From assembly GCF_036786105.1 (NCBI RefSeq), contig NZ_DAIQRQ010000004.1, forward strand, positions 147,392 to 211,391: a stretch of DNA of 64,000 nt. Reading direction: 5' to 3'. Positions within the stretch are counted from its first letter, which is position 1; the number at the start of each line of letters is the position of its first letter. Both the position numbers and the translations under genes were made by a program. Below are positions 18,148 to 27,652 of the stretch, piece after piece. Under the pieces are notes generated by a model. The model made no database searches, was not told the origin of the DNA, and saw only the letters and a program-made list of their open reading frames with translations. The DNA comes from Ohtaekwangia sp036786105. Its GTDB lineage: Bacteria; Bacteroidota; Bacteroidia; Cytophagales; Cyclobacteriaceae.

Positions 18148-21100
18148 TTAGTCGATTATGACACAGCGATTGTTCATGATATCGTCCTCAACCTTCTTAT
18201 ACTTCACATCGCGAAGCACGCGACCATCGGGGTACTGAACACTTACCTTGTCATTACGATTGGCAATTTTCTCAGATTTCACGGGCATCACTTTCTCCTG
18301 TGGCGGACGGTTCGGCTGCGCCTGCTGGTTGCCACCTCCATCGCCTGAACTACCACCGCTGAGCAACGATCTTGATTCTTCTTTCTGCTCATTGAGTCTT
18401 ACACGCGAACGGGTAACACGCGCCTCCTGCACATCTTCAGCTTCCTGCACCGGTATATCAGCCTTCAGCAGGAAAGAGATGGTGTCTTCATTTACTTTCG
18501 CGATAAAGCGTTTGAAGAGCTCGAAGCCTTCGAACTTATAGATCAACAGCGGATCTTTCTGTTCGTATACTGCATTTTGTACGGACTGTTTCAAATCGTC
18601 CATCTCACGCAAGTGCTCTTTCCAGAGTTGGTCGATGATCGCGAGTGTGATCATCTTCTCCATCGACTTAATCAGCTCTGCATTGTTGGTCTCTACACAT
18701 TTCTGCAAACTTGCTGCTACTCCAATCTGCTTTTGACCATCGCCGAAAGGCACCAGTATATTTTCTACCGTAGCGCCACGCGTCTTGGATATTTCACGAA
18801 CTACCGGGAGTGCTTTTTCAGCAACCAGTTTGTTCTTCCTATGGTAATGCTCCAGCGCTTTATGGTATAGATCGTCTGAGAGTTTATCCTGATCGAGCTT
18901 CTCGAAAGTCTCACGGGTAATCTCATAATCAAGGCCGAGTACGCTCAATGCATTCAGGCGCAGGCTCTCATAGTCGTTACCATTTTTTGCGTTGATCACC
19001 ATGTCTTCACACGTATCGTTCAGCATGGTGAGAATATCCAGCTCCAGGCGCTCGCCAAACAATGCATTCTTTCTGCGCTTGTATATTACTTCGCGCTGCG
19101 AGTTCATTACGTTGTCGTATTCCAGCAGGCGCTTGCGTATGCCGAAGTTGTTTTCCTCTACTTTTTTCTGAGCACGCTCGATAGAGCTTGTTACCATCGA
19201 GTGCTGTATCTCTTCGCCTTCTTTAAGGCCAAGTTTATCCATGATACGAGCTATACGCTCGGGCATGAACAAACGCATCAGGTTATCTTCCAGTGATACA
19301 TAGAACTGTGAAGTTCCCGGATCTCCCTGGCGGCCGGAACGACCACGCAACTGGCGGTCTACCCGCCTTGACTCGTGACGCTCTGTACCGATAATGGCCA
19401 AGCCACCGGCAGCTCTTGATTCAGGTGTAAGTTTAATATCGGTACCACGACCCGCCATGTTGGTAGCGATCGTTACTGTTCCGGGCTTACCTGCTTCCGC
19501 TACAATCTCCGCTTCGCGCTGGTGTTGCTTGGCGTTCAATACCTGGTGCTTGATCTTGCGCATCTGCAGCATGCGACTTACGATCTCGGATATTTCTACT
19601 GAAGTAGTACCCACCAGCACCGGGCGTCCTTCGCCGGTAAGTTTTACAACCTCATCGATAACAGCATTGAATTTCTCGCGCATGGTTTTATACACGAGGT
19701 CATCATAATCTTTACGAACGGCCGGCTTATTCGTAGGGATTACTACTACATCAAGTTTGTATATGTCCCACAATTCACCTGCTTCCGTTTCTGCCGTACC
19801 GGTCATACCTGCAAGCTTGTGATACATACGGAAGTAGTTTTGTAATGTGATGGTTGCGTATGTTTGTGTTGCATCCTCCACTTTCACATTTTCCTTTGCT
19901 TCAATGGCCTGATGCAAGCCATCTGAATAACGTCTTCCATCCAGCACACGACCCGTTTGTTCGTCTACAATCTTTACCTTGCCATCTACAATGATGTACT
20001 CGGTATCTTTTTCGAACAATGTATAGGCTTTCAACAGTTGGTTTACGCTATGAATGCGCTGCGACTTCACCTGATAATCGCGAATAAGCTCTTCTTTCTT
20101 ATGGAATTTTGCAGCATCATCCAATGATGTATCTTTTTCCAGCTTGCTCAGCTCTGTACCAATTTCAGGAAGTATAAAGAAGTTATGATCCTCGCCTTCA
20201 CCAGTAATCAGATCTATACCTTTTTCAGTCAGTTCAACGCTGTTATCTTTTTCATCGATCACAAAATACAAAGGCTTGTCGGCCTCAGGCATATTGCGCT
20301 TGTTGTCCTGCAGGTAATAGTTCTCGGTTTTTTGAAGAACAGCTTTACTTCCTGCCTCACTAAGGAATTTAATCAGCGGTTTATATTTCGGCATTGCACG
20401 ATGAGCACGGAACAATGAAAGTCCGCCATCTTTTTCGTTGCCTTCCGATAATTGTTTTTTGGCAGCGGTGAGATAATCATTCACCAACTTCTTCTGAGCC
20501 TCCACGAGTTTATAGATGCGTGGCTTGAGATCGTAAAATTCATGCTGATCTCCGCGCGGAACTGGTCCGGAAATAATGAGGGGTGTACGGGCTTCATCGA
20601 TCAATACAGAGTCAACCTCATCCACCATGGCATAGTGGTGCGAACGCTGCACAAGCTCTTCAGGATCGCGCGCCATGTTATCGCGCAAGTAATCAAAACC
20701 AAATTCATTGTTGGTTCCATACGTAATATCGGCACGATACGCATTTCTGCGCGCTGTAGAATTCGGCTCATGCTTGTCAATACAATCGATGCTGATGCCG
20801 TGGAACTGGAAGATGGGAGCCATCCACTCGCTGTCGCGGGTGGCCAGATAGTTGTTTACCGTTACGATGTGAACGCCACGCTTGGCCAGTGCGTTGAGGA
20901 AAGCCGGTAATGTAGCCACCAGGGTTTTACCTTCACCGGTCGCCATTTCAGCAATTTTACCTTCGTGGAGGGCAATACCACCAATTACCTGCACATCGTA
21001 ATGCACCATGTCCCAGGTAATCATGTTGCCGGCAGCCATCCATTTATTATACCAGCGCGCTTTGTCGCCTTCGATCCTGATATTCTCACGCCCTACTGCA

Positions 21101-21516
21101 AACTGGCGATCGTAGTCTTGCACAGAAACTTCCAGGTATTCATTTTCCTTGAAACGCCTTGCAGTTTCTCGTACTATTGCGAAGGCCTTTGGCAGAACCT
21201 TCATCAGCACTTTCTCGAGCTCCTTGTTACGGTCTTCTTCAATCTTATCGATCTCCTGGAAGATGGCGTCTTTATCATTTATCTCGAGGTCAGGATTATC
21301 AGCAATCTTTTTATGGAGGGATGCTATCTGATCATCTATATCTTTGAGTTCTTCGTTGATAAAGTCCTGGATCTTTTTCGTTTCCAGACGAAGATCATCG
21401 TGACTTAGTGACTTCAGTTTTTCGCCTTCCTGCTTGGTCTGTTCCACCAGCGGCATCATGCGCTTGATGTCTTTCTCCGACTTGGTTCCGAATAATTTGG
21501 CAATGAGTTTCAGCAT
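18148..21516 (-). CDS. secA: Preprotein translocase ATPase SecA
   Basis: SecA is the motor that pushes preproteins through SecYEG. Visible motifs include KIAEMATGEGKTLVATLPAF (Walker A), MVDEVDSVLIDEARTPLIIS (Walker B/DEAD-like), MTGTAETEAGELWDIYKLDV, TNMAGRGTDIKL and RQLRGRSGRQGDPGTSQFYV. At 1122 residues it is longer than E. coli SecA (901). The extra length includes an insert after the DEAD motif with FYDLKPRIYKLVEAQKKLVN, as is common in Bacteroidota. The C-terminus (DGRVLRDVKYKKVEDDIMNN) lacks the cysteine-rich zinc finger that binds SecB in Proteobacteria. Start ATG at 21516. Confidence 0.97.
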   Translation of the reverse strand: MLKLIAKLFGTKSEKDIKRMMPLVEQTKQEGEKLKSLSHDDLRLETKKIQDFINEELKDIDDQIASLHKKIADNPDLEINDKDAIFQEIDKIEEDRNKELEKVLMKVLPKAFAIVRETARRFKENEYLEVSVQDYDRQFAVGRENIRIEGDKARWYNKWMAAGNMITWDMVHYDVQVIGGIALHEGKIAEMATGEGKTLVATLPAFLNALAKRGVHIVTVNNYLATRDSEWMAPIFQFHGISIDCIDKHEPNSTARRNAYRADITYGTNNEFGFDYLRDNMARDPEELVQRSHHYAMVDEVDSVLIDEARTPLIISGPVPRGDQHEFYDLKPRIYKLVEAQKKLVNDYLTAAKKQLSEGNEKDGGLSLFRAHRAMPKYKPLIKFLSEAGSKAVLQKTENYYLQDNKRNMPEADKPLYFVIDEKDNSVELTEKGIDLITGEGEDHNFFILPEIGTELSKLEKDTSLDDAAKFHKKEELIRDYQVKSQRIHSVNQLLKAYTLFEKDTEYIIVDGKVKIVDEQTGRVLDGRRYSDGLHQAIEAKENVKVEDATQTYATITLQNYFRMYHKLAGMTGTAETEAGELWDIYKLDVVVIPTNKPAVRKDYDDLVYKTMREKFNAVIDEVVKLTGEGRPVLVGTTSVEISEIVSRMLQMRKIKHQVLNAKQHQREAEIVAEAGKPGTVTIATNMAGRGTDIKLTPESRAAGGLAIIGTERHESRRVDRQLRGRSGRQGDPGTSQFYVSLEDNLMRLFMPERIARIMDKLGLKEGEEIQHSMVTSSIERAQKKVEENNFGIRKRLLEYDNVMNSQREVIYKRRKNALFGERLELDILTMLNDTCEDMVINAKNGNDYESLRLNALSVLGLDYEITRETFEKLDQDKLSDDLYHKALEHYHRKNKLVAEKALPVVREISKTRGATVENILVPFGDGQKQIGVAASLQKCVETNNAELIKSMEKMITLAIIDQLWKEHLREMDDLKQSVQNAVYEQKDPLLIYKFEGFELFKRFIAKVNEDTISFLLKADIPVQEAEDVQEARVTRSRVRLNEQKEESRSLLSGGSSGDGGGNQQAQPNRPPQEKVMPVKSEKIANRNDKVSVQYPDGRVLRDVKYKKVEDDIMNNRCVIID

Positions 21517-21651
21517 GAGCTAATAAATGGTTAAAAAACACCGGAGTATTGAACAGGTCAAAAAGCCTGCAGCAGGACTCAGGGGCGTCAAAGTTAGTAA
21601 ATTGTTTGTCGTGGGAAATATTTCTCCGGCCACAAGAAAGACGACTATCAA

Positions 21652-22425
21652 CTATAATTCCAAGTCGCCTTCGAAGACCATTTTGGCAGGACCGATGAGG
21701 TAAATTTCGGAGAATGTGCCGGACTGGCTGGATTTAAATTCAACCGAGAGTTCTCCCCCCATTACTTTAATGTTAACTGGCGAAGAATATCCTGATAAAG
21801 ATGCGGCTAACGCAGCTGCCGTAACACCCGTGCCACAAGAAAGCGTCTCATCTTCTACGCCACGTTCATAGGTTCTAACAAAAATGGTGTTGTCAGACAG
21901 GCGCTCTACAAAATTCACATTGGTGCCGCCCGGTTTGAATGCATCGCTATACCGGATTTTTCTGCCTTCCTCCACCACCGGGTATTGATGGATATTTTCG
22001 ACAAAGCGTATGTAGTGCGGGGAGCCGGTATTTAAAAAGTGATCGTTGCCCATTGTTTTAATTTCAGACACATCATTCATTTTTAACCGGATTATGCCCG
22101 ATGGCAACAAGTCTGCCACATGCGGCCCATCATAAGCCTGAAAGCTGGAGTGGCCGTTTACCAAACCCAGCTGCGATGCAAAATGCACCGCCGCACGACT
22201 GCCGTTGCCACAGAGACTTTGGGAGCCATCGCTATTAAAATATTCCAGGTTGAAATTGAGAGAAGGATGTTCCTCGATCAGCATGAGACCATCGGCCCCA
22301 ACACCAAACTTACGATGACAGATGCGTTCGATCTGCTCGCGGGTAAAAGACAATTTGTTGTCGCGATTGTCGATCACTACAAAGTCGTTGCCGGTTGCCT
22401 GGTATTTATAAAAATGGAATTTCAT
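21652..22425 (-). CDS. dapF: Diaminopimelate epimerase
   Basis: DapF interconverts LL- and meso-diaminopimelate for lysine and peptidoglycan synthesis. Both catalytic cysteines are in their motifs: QSLCGNGSRAAVHFA (about Cys73) and ETLSCGTGVTAAALA (about Cys198). The N-terminal FHFYKYQATGNDFVVID is diagnostic. Length is 257 residues, normal for the family. It lies 136 bp upstream of the secA start, on the same strand. Confidence 0.96.
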   Translation of the reverse strand: MKFHFYKYQATGNDFVVIDNRDNKLSFTREQIERICHRKFGVGADGLMLIEEHPSLNFNLEYFNSDGSQSLCGNGSRAAVHFASQLGLVNGHSSFQAYDGPHVADLLPSGIIRLKMNDVSEIKTMGNDHFLNTGSPHYIRFVENIHQYPVVEEGRKIRYSDAFKPGGTNVNFVERLSDNTIFVRTYERGVEDETLSCGTGVTAAALAASLSGYSSPVNIKVMGGELSVEFKSSQSGTFSEIYLIGPAKMVFEGDLEL

Positions 22426-22483
22426 GCAGAAAGAAAATAAAAATCAAAAGATGAAGGGATAACGCGAGCGAATAGCCGGGGGA

Positions 22484-22672
22484 TTATTTTATTTCTTCAT
22501 AATCAACATACTCGCCACCTTTAACCTTGCCTTTTTTGGTTTGTGTGGCAGCTTTTTCACGCTGCTTGTAGGCCTTCAGTTCCTGCGATGCTGCTCCTGC
22601 GCGAAAGAAGAAAGAACCGACTTTGTAAAAGACATATACGATAAGACCAAGTATGATGAGGAATCGTAACAT
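22484..22672 (-). CDS. DUF4834 family small membrane protein
   Basis: This 62-residue protein has one N-terminal membrane helix (MLRFLIILGLIVYVFYKVGS) and a short basic cytoplasmic tail ending GGEYVDYEEIK. That matches the DUF4834 family, which is restricted to Bacteroidota and of unknown function. It lies 59 bp upstream of dapF on the same strand. Confidence 0.78.
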   Translation of the reverse strand: MLRFLIILGLIVYVFYKVGSFFFRAGAASQELKAYKQREKAATQTKKGKVKGGEYVDYEEIK

Positions 22673-22803
22673 AGCGCGCTTGTTTTAACCCTAAACAGGA
22701 ATACAAAGGTAGAGGTTCGCGGGGAATTAGCAATTGGGTAAAGTTGATGTAATCATGGCTTTACGCAGCGTTGCAAAATTCAGGAATTTGATTCCGCCTA
22801 CCC

Positions 22804-22836
22804 AAAAAATAGGCCCTGAAAAAAATTTTCAGGGCC
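22804..22836 (-). terminator. Intrinsic terminator of carB
   Basis: GGCCCTGAAAA (22812-22822) pairs perfectly with TTTTCAGGGCC (22826-22836) around a 3-base loop. On the minus strand the hairpin is followed by TATTTTTTGGG, 30 bp beyond the carB stop. Confidence 0.85.
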
Positions 22837-22865
22837 ATGAAGTATCACCAATAAGTCACGTCTGT

Positions 22866-25682
22866 TTAACGGCTCAGATACAGATTTCGTTCTGAATATA
22901 TTTTCATAAAGTAGTCGTCCATCAGGTCATCGATGAAATAAATGGCTTCACCGGTTGACTTCATTTCAGGACCGAGCTCCTTGTTTACTTCCGGGAATTT
23001 GTGGAAAGAGAACACCGGTTCTTTAATCGCGTATCCTTTGCGGGTAGGATTGAATGTGAAGTCGGTCACCTTCTTCTCGCGCAACATCACCTTGGTAGCA
23101 TAGTTTACATACGGCTCATCGTATGCTTTGCAGATGAACGGTACCGTTCTGGACGCACGCGGGTTTGCTTCAATGATATATACTTTATCGTTCTTGATCG
23201 CGAATTGAATGTTGATCAGACCAACGGTCTTCAGCGCTACGGCGATCTTCTGTGTATAGTGCTCAATTTGTTTGATCACCAGATCGCCCAGGTTATACGG
23301 GGGCAGCACAGCATACGAATCGCCTGAGTGTATACCGGCGGGCTCTATATGCTGCATGATGCCGATGATATATACATTTTCACCATCGCAGATTGCATCG
23401 GCTTCGGCTTCAATTGCACCATCGAGGAAGTGGTCGAGCAGCACTTTGTTATCCGGCAAGTGTTTCCAGATGTCGAGGATGTGATGCTCAAGCTCCTGCT
23501 CGTTGATCACAATCTTCATACTCTGTCCGCCGAGTACATACGAAGGGCGCACCAGCAACGGGAAGCCTATCGTTTTGCAGACTTCAAGCGCTTCATCCGC
23601 ATTCTTTGCAACACCAAATTCAGGATAGGGTATACCGAGTTCCTTCAGCAGCGTAGAGAATCGGCCCCGGTCTTCGGCCAGATCAAGTGCCTCGAATGAT
23701 GTCCCGATTATTTTCACACCGTACTTCTCGAGTTTCTCTGCCAGCTTCAACGCGGTTTGTCCACCAAGCTGAACGATTACACCCTCGGGCTTTTCATGCT
23801 GAATGATGTCGTATATATGTTCCCAGAATACCGGTTCGAAATATAGTTTATCAGCAATATCAAAGTCTGTAGAAACTGTTTCCGGGTTACAGTTGATCAT
23901 GATCGTTTCGTAGCCGCACTCCTTGGCAGCGAGTACACCATGCACACAAGAGTAGTCGAACTCTATACCTTGCCCAATGCGGTTAGGGCCTGAACCTAAC
24001 ACCACTACTTTCTTCTTGTTTGAAACCTGCGATTCGTTTTCAGAATCGAATGTTGAATAGTAGTATGGAGTTTTTGCTTCGAACTCAGCAGCACAGGTAT
24101 CTACCAGCTTGTACACGCGCTTGATGCCGAGATCCATGCGCTTCTTGTGAACTTCACTTTCGTAGCAATCGAGCAGGTGTGCGATCTGGCGATCGGCATA
24201 TCCTTTTTCTTTCGCGATGCGAATCAGTGATGCCGGTATATTTTCAATGGTATGCTTCTCAATTTCTTTTTCGAGTTCGATCAGTTCTTCGATCTGTTTC
24301 AAAAACCAGCGGTCAATCTTCGTCAATTTCTGAACCGTCTTCATCGGTATACCGAGCTTCAGTGCATCGTATATATGGAAGATGCGATTCCAGGATGGAT
24401 TCTCGAGGCTGTATAAAATTTCATCCTGCTTGGTGAGCGACTTTCCATCGGCACCCAGACCGTTTCTTCTGATCTCGAGCGACTGACAAGCTTTCTGCAA
24501 AGCTTCCTGGAAATTTCTTCCGATACCCATCGCTTCTCCTACGGATTTCATTTGCAAACCAAGCCTGCGGTCTGCACCGTGAAATTTATCGAAGTTCCAA
24601 CGCGGTATTTTTACGATTACATAATCAATAGCAGGTTCAAAGTATGCAGTAGTGGTTCCGGTAATTGCATTCTTCAATTCATCGAGGTTGTAGCCAATGG
24701 CCAGTTTGGCAGCAATCTTGGCGATAGGATAACCCGTTGCCTTTGATGCCAGCGCAGAAGAGCGCGACACACGCGGGTTGATCTCGATACCGATAATGTC
24801 ATCGTCATTATCCGGATTGAGTGAGAACTGCACATTACATCCACCGGCAAACTGACCAATACCATTCATCATTTTGATGGCGAGGTCGCGCATCTTTTGG
24901 TATACCGTATCGGGCAGCGTCATGGCAGGAGCCACGGTGATCGAATCTCCGGTATGTATACCCATGGGATCGAAATTTTCGATCGAGCAGATGATGATCA
25001 CGTTGCCAATGCTATCGCGCAGCAATTCAAGCTCGTATTCTTTCCAGCCCATGATACTTTGCTCCACCAGCACTTCGTGAATAGGCGAAGCATGCAAGCC
25101 ACGGTTAAGCGCCTCGTCAAAATCTTCCGGATCATTTACAAAAGCTCCACCCGTTCCACCGAGTGTATAGGAAGGACGAATCACCAGCGGGAAGCCAATT
25201 TCCTGCGCTATCTCTTTTCCCTGAAGGAATGAAGAGGCTGTTCCGCCTTTACAAACACCCACGCCAAGCTCCAGCATTTTGAGGCGGAATTTCTCGCGGT
25301 CTTCCGTGGTTTCAATCGCTTTGATATCAACTCCTATAATGCGAACACCGTAGTGTTGCCAGATACCTGCTTTGTCGCAATCAATGCAAAGGTTCAAAGC
25401 AGTTTGTCCACCCATGGTGGGCAGTACCGCATCGATGTGATGTTTCTCCAGAATTTCCCGGATCGACTTCTTTGTGAGCGGCTTCAGGTACACGTGATCG
25501 GCCGTGACTTTGTCGGTCATGATCGTAGCCGGATTAGAATTGATCAGCACGACTTCAATTCCTTCTTCACGTAGTGAGCGTGCAGCCTGCGAACCGGAAT
25601 AATCGAATTCACAAGCCTGACCAATAATAATGGGGCCGCTACCGATGATCAGTACGGAGCGAATACTTCTGTCTCTTGGCAT
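22866..25682 (-). CDS. carB: Carbamoyl phosphate synthase large subunit, lacking the MGS-like domain
   Basis: CarB uses ammonia from CarA, bicarbonate and two ATP to make carbamoyl phosphate for pyrimidines and arginine. Two ATP-grasp halves are visible. The first starts with SVLIIGSGPIIIGQACEFDY, the second with KKKVVVLGSGPNRIGQGIEF (about residue 555). Each carries a SYxLGG motif (RPSYTLGGTGGAFV, RPSYVLGGQSMKIV). The protein has 938 residues and ends after GPEMKSTGEAIYFIDDLMDD, where the E. coli enzyme (1073 residues) continues into the allosteric MGS-like domain. That domain is therefore absent, which appears to be usual in this phylum. carA is not in the window. Confidence 0.96.
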   Translation of the reverse strand: MPRDRSIRSVLIIGSGPIIIGQACEFDYSGSQAARSLREEGIEVVLINSNPATIMTDKVTADHVYLKPLTKKSIREILEKHHIDAVLPTMGGQTALNLCIDCDKAGIWQHYGVRIIGVDIKAIETTEDREKFRLKMLELGVGVCKGGTASSFLQGKEIAQEIGFPLVIRPSYTLGGTGGAFVNDPEDFDEALNRGLHASPIHEVLVEQSIMGWKEYELELLRDSIGNVIIICSIENFDPMGIHTGDSITVAPAMTLPDTVYQKMRDLAIKMMNGIGQFAGGCNVQFSLNPDNDDDIIGIEINPRVSRSSALASKATGYPIAKIAAKLAIGYNLDELKNAITGTTTAYFEPAIDYVIVKIPRWNFDKFHGADRRLGLQMKSVGEAMGIGRNFQEALQKACQSLEIRRNGLGADGKSLTKQDEILYSLENPSWNRIFHIYDALKLGIPMKTVQKLTKIDRWFLKQIEELIELEKEIEKHTIENIPASLIRIAKEKGYADRQIAHLLDCYESEVHKKRMDLGIKRVYKLVDTCAAEFEAKTPYYYSTFDSENESQVSNKKKVVVLGSGPNRIGQGIEFDYSCVHGVLAAKECGYETIMINCNPETVSTDFDIADKLYFEPVFWEHIYDIIQHEKPEGVIVQLGGQTALKLAEKLEKYGVKIIGTSFEALDLAEDRGRFSTLLKELGIPYPEFGVAKNADEALEVCKTIGFPLLVRPSYVLGGQSMKIVINEQELEHHILDIWKHLPDNKVLLDHFLDGAIEAEADAICDGENVYIIGIMQHIEPAGIHSGDSYAVLPPYNLGDLVIKQIEHYTQKIAVALKTVGLINIQFAIKNDKVYIIEANPRASRTVPFICKAYDEPYVNYATKVMLREKKVTDFTFNPTRKGYAIKEPVFSFHKFPEVNKELGPEMKSTGEAIYFIDDLMDDYFMKIYSERNLYLSR

Positions 25683-25913
25683 TTTCGTAGTGGAGTGGTA
25701 TGTACAAAATTGCGCAAAAATATAACATGAGGTCGAATGCTAAAGGAAATGGAAAAATTTAATTCGATTTAAAAATACTTACATCTGATAGGCTATTCGC
25801 AGGCAATGCACAGAGGGGCTTATAGCACGTTGTGACCGATCCCGTTACCGTTTGAAAAACTTATTTCTCCTGTAACCAGGATTTTAGAATTTTAGAGTAC
25901 GAAATTGAAGTAC

Positions 25914-27608
25914 ATGAACCTGAACGGAAAAGCCCGTGAGCAAAACACATTCGATGCAATTGTTGTTGGCTCCGGAATTAGTGGAGGCTGGGCAGCCAAA
26001 GAACTTTGCGAAAAGGGATTGAAAGTGTTGATGCTGGAACGGGGCACGGAGCTGGTGCATCCTCATTACCCGACAGCAACAAAAGATCCCTGGCAGATTG
26101 ATCATGGCGGAGTGCTTACGCAACAGGATCGGAAAAATTCATTCATCCAAACACGACATTATTCTTTTCGGGCCGATAATAAGCATTACTACATCAATGA
26201 CGTAGAAAACCCCTATACCGAAGTGAAACGCTTCGACTGGATTCGGGGAAATATAGTGGGTGGCCGCTCTGTTCTTTGGGGGCGACACTGTTATCGGTGG
26301 GGCGATCTTGATTTTGAAGCCAACCTTAAAGATGGCCATGGTGTAGACTGGCCGATACGCTATAAAGATCTCGCTCCATGGTACGATCATGTAGAAACAT
26401 TTATTGGTGTGAATGGACAGGCAGAAGGAATCTCGCATTTCCCGGATGGGAAATATCAACCTCCGATGGAATTGAACTGCGTGGAGAAACATTTCAAGGA
26501 AACTGCCGAAAAAATCTTTCCGGATCGAAGAATTACTCCCGGGCGTGTAGCGAATCTCACGCAGCCAAAAAAAGGGAGAGGTGCCTGTCAAACCAGAGAC
26601 TTGTGTCATCGCGGGTGTCCGTATGGAGCATACTTTAGCAGTAACTCAAGCACATTACCTGCTGCATTTGCTACGGGCAATCTCACGCTGCGCGCCAACT
26701 CGCTTGTAAACAAAGTACTTTACGATGAACAAAAAGGCAAAGCAACCGGAGTAGAAGTTACAGATGCTGTAACGAATGAAGTGACCGAGTACTATGCCCG
26801 CATCATTTTTCTGAATGCTTCTACACTGGGCACTACCTTCATTCTGCTAAACTCCATCTCAAACCGGTTCCCGAACGGATTTGGAAATGATAGCGACCAG
26901 TTGGGCCGCAACCTGATGGACCATCACAAATTTGCAGGGGCCAACGCCACCATTGAAGGATTTGAAGACCAATACTACATCGGGCGAAAGCCAAACGGTA
27001 TTTATATACCTCGTTTTCGCAACCTTCACAAAACTGAAATGAATTATATACGAGGTTTTGGCATCATGGGCGGGGCCTCGCGTCAGGGTTGGAAGAGCTA
27101 TTTGGAGTCTGATAATATTGGAGAGGCATTGAAAGAAGCCGTACAGACCCCTGGGCCATGGAGCATGTGGCTGGGCGCTTTCGGTGAATGCCTTCCTTAC
27201 CAGGATAACCGCGTAACCTTGAACACTTCACAGAAAGATAAATACGGACGCAACACGCTTTCGATTGATTGCGCGTTTAGAGCCAACGAACTGGCTATGC
27301 AACAAGACATGGCTAACTCGGCTGCGGAAATGCTGGAAGCGGTGGGGTATAAAAATGTACGGCCGTATGTAAATACTTCTTTCCCGGGCAATGCAAATCA
27401 CGAGATGGGTACAGCGCGCATGGGCCGCGATCCGAAAACATCCGTATTGAATGCCTTCAACCAGGTGCACGCAGCAAAAAATGTTTTTGTTACCGATGGT
27501 GCATGCATGACTTCCAATGCCAGTGTTAATCCATCGCTCACCTATATGGCACTCACGGCACGGGCGTGCGACCATGCCGTAAAAGAACTTAACCGATTAA
27601 ATATATAG
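25914..27608 (+). CDS. GMC family oxidoreductase
   Basis: This FAD-dependent GMC oxidoreductase has the dinucleotide fold at its N-terminus (AIVVGSGISGGWAAKELCE). GNIVGGRSVLWGRHCYRW follows, and the C-terminal GMC motif is GTARMGRDPKTSVLNAF/DGACMTSNASVNPSLTYMAL. A cysteine cluster (GACQTRDLCHRGCPYGAYF) resembles the one in GMC enzymes that pair with gluconate 2-dehydrogenase subunit 3. The start was set at ATG 25914; the longer TTG start at 25905 is less likely. It leads an apparent operon with a DUF1080 and a Gfo/Idh gene, which suggests oxidation of glycosides at the 3-position. No subunit-3 partner is nearby. Confidence 0.88.
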   Translation: MNLNGKAREQNTFDAIVVGSGISGGWAAKELCEKGLKVLMLERGTELVHPHYPTATKDPWQIDHGGVLTQQDRKNSFIQTRHYSFRADNKHYYINDVENPYTEVKRFDWIRGNIVGGRSVLWGRHCYRWGDLDFEANLKDGHGVDWPIRYKDLAPWYDHVETFIGVNGQAEGISHFPDGKYQPPMELNCVEKHFKETAEKIFPDRRITPGRVANLTQPKKGRGACQTRDLCHRGCPYGAYFSSNSSTLPAAFATGNLTLRANSLVNKVLYDEQKGKATGVEVTDAVTNEVTEYYARIIFLNASTLGTTFILLNSISNRFPNGFGNDSDQLGRNLMDHHKFAGANATIEGFEDQYYIGRKPNGIYIPRFRNLHKTEMNYIRGFGIMGGASRQGWKSYLESDNIGEALKEAVQTPGPWSMWLGAFGECLPYQDNRVTLNTSQKDKYGRNTLSIDCAFRANELAMQQDMANSAAEMLEAVGYKNVRPYVNTSFPGNANHEMGTARMGRDPKTSVLNAFNQVHAAKNVFVTDGACMTSNASVNPSLTYMALTARACDHAVKELNRLNI

Positions 27609-27652
27609 TTAACGCAATAGCAACTAAACTTTAAACTTTTTTCACACGCATC

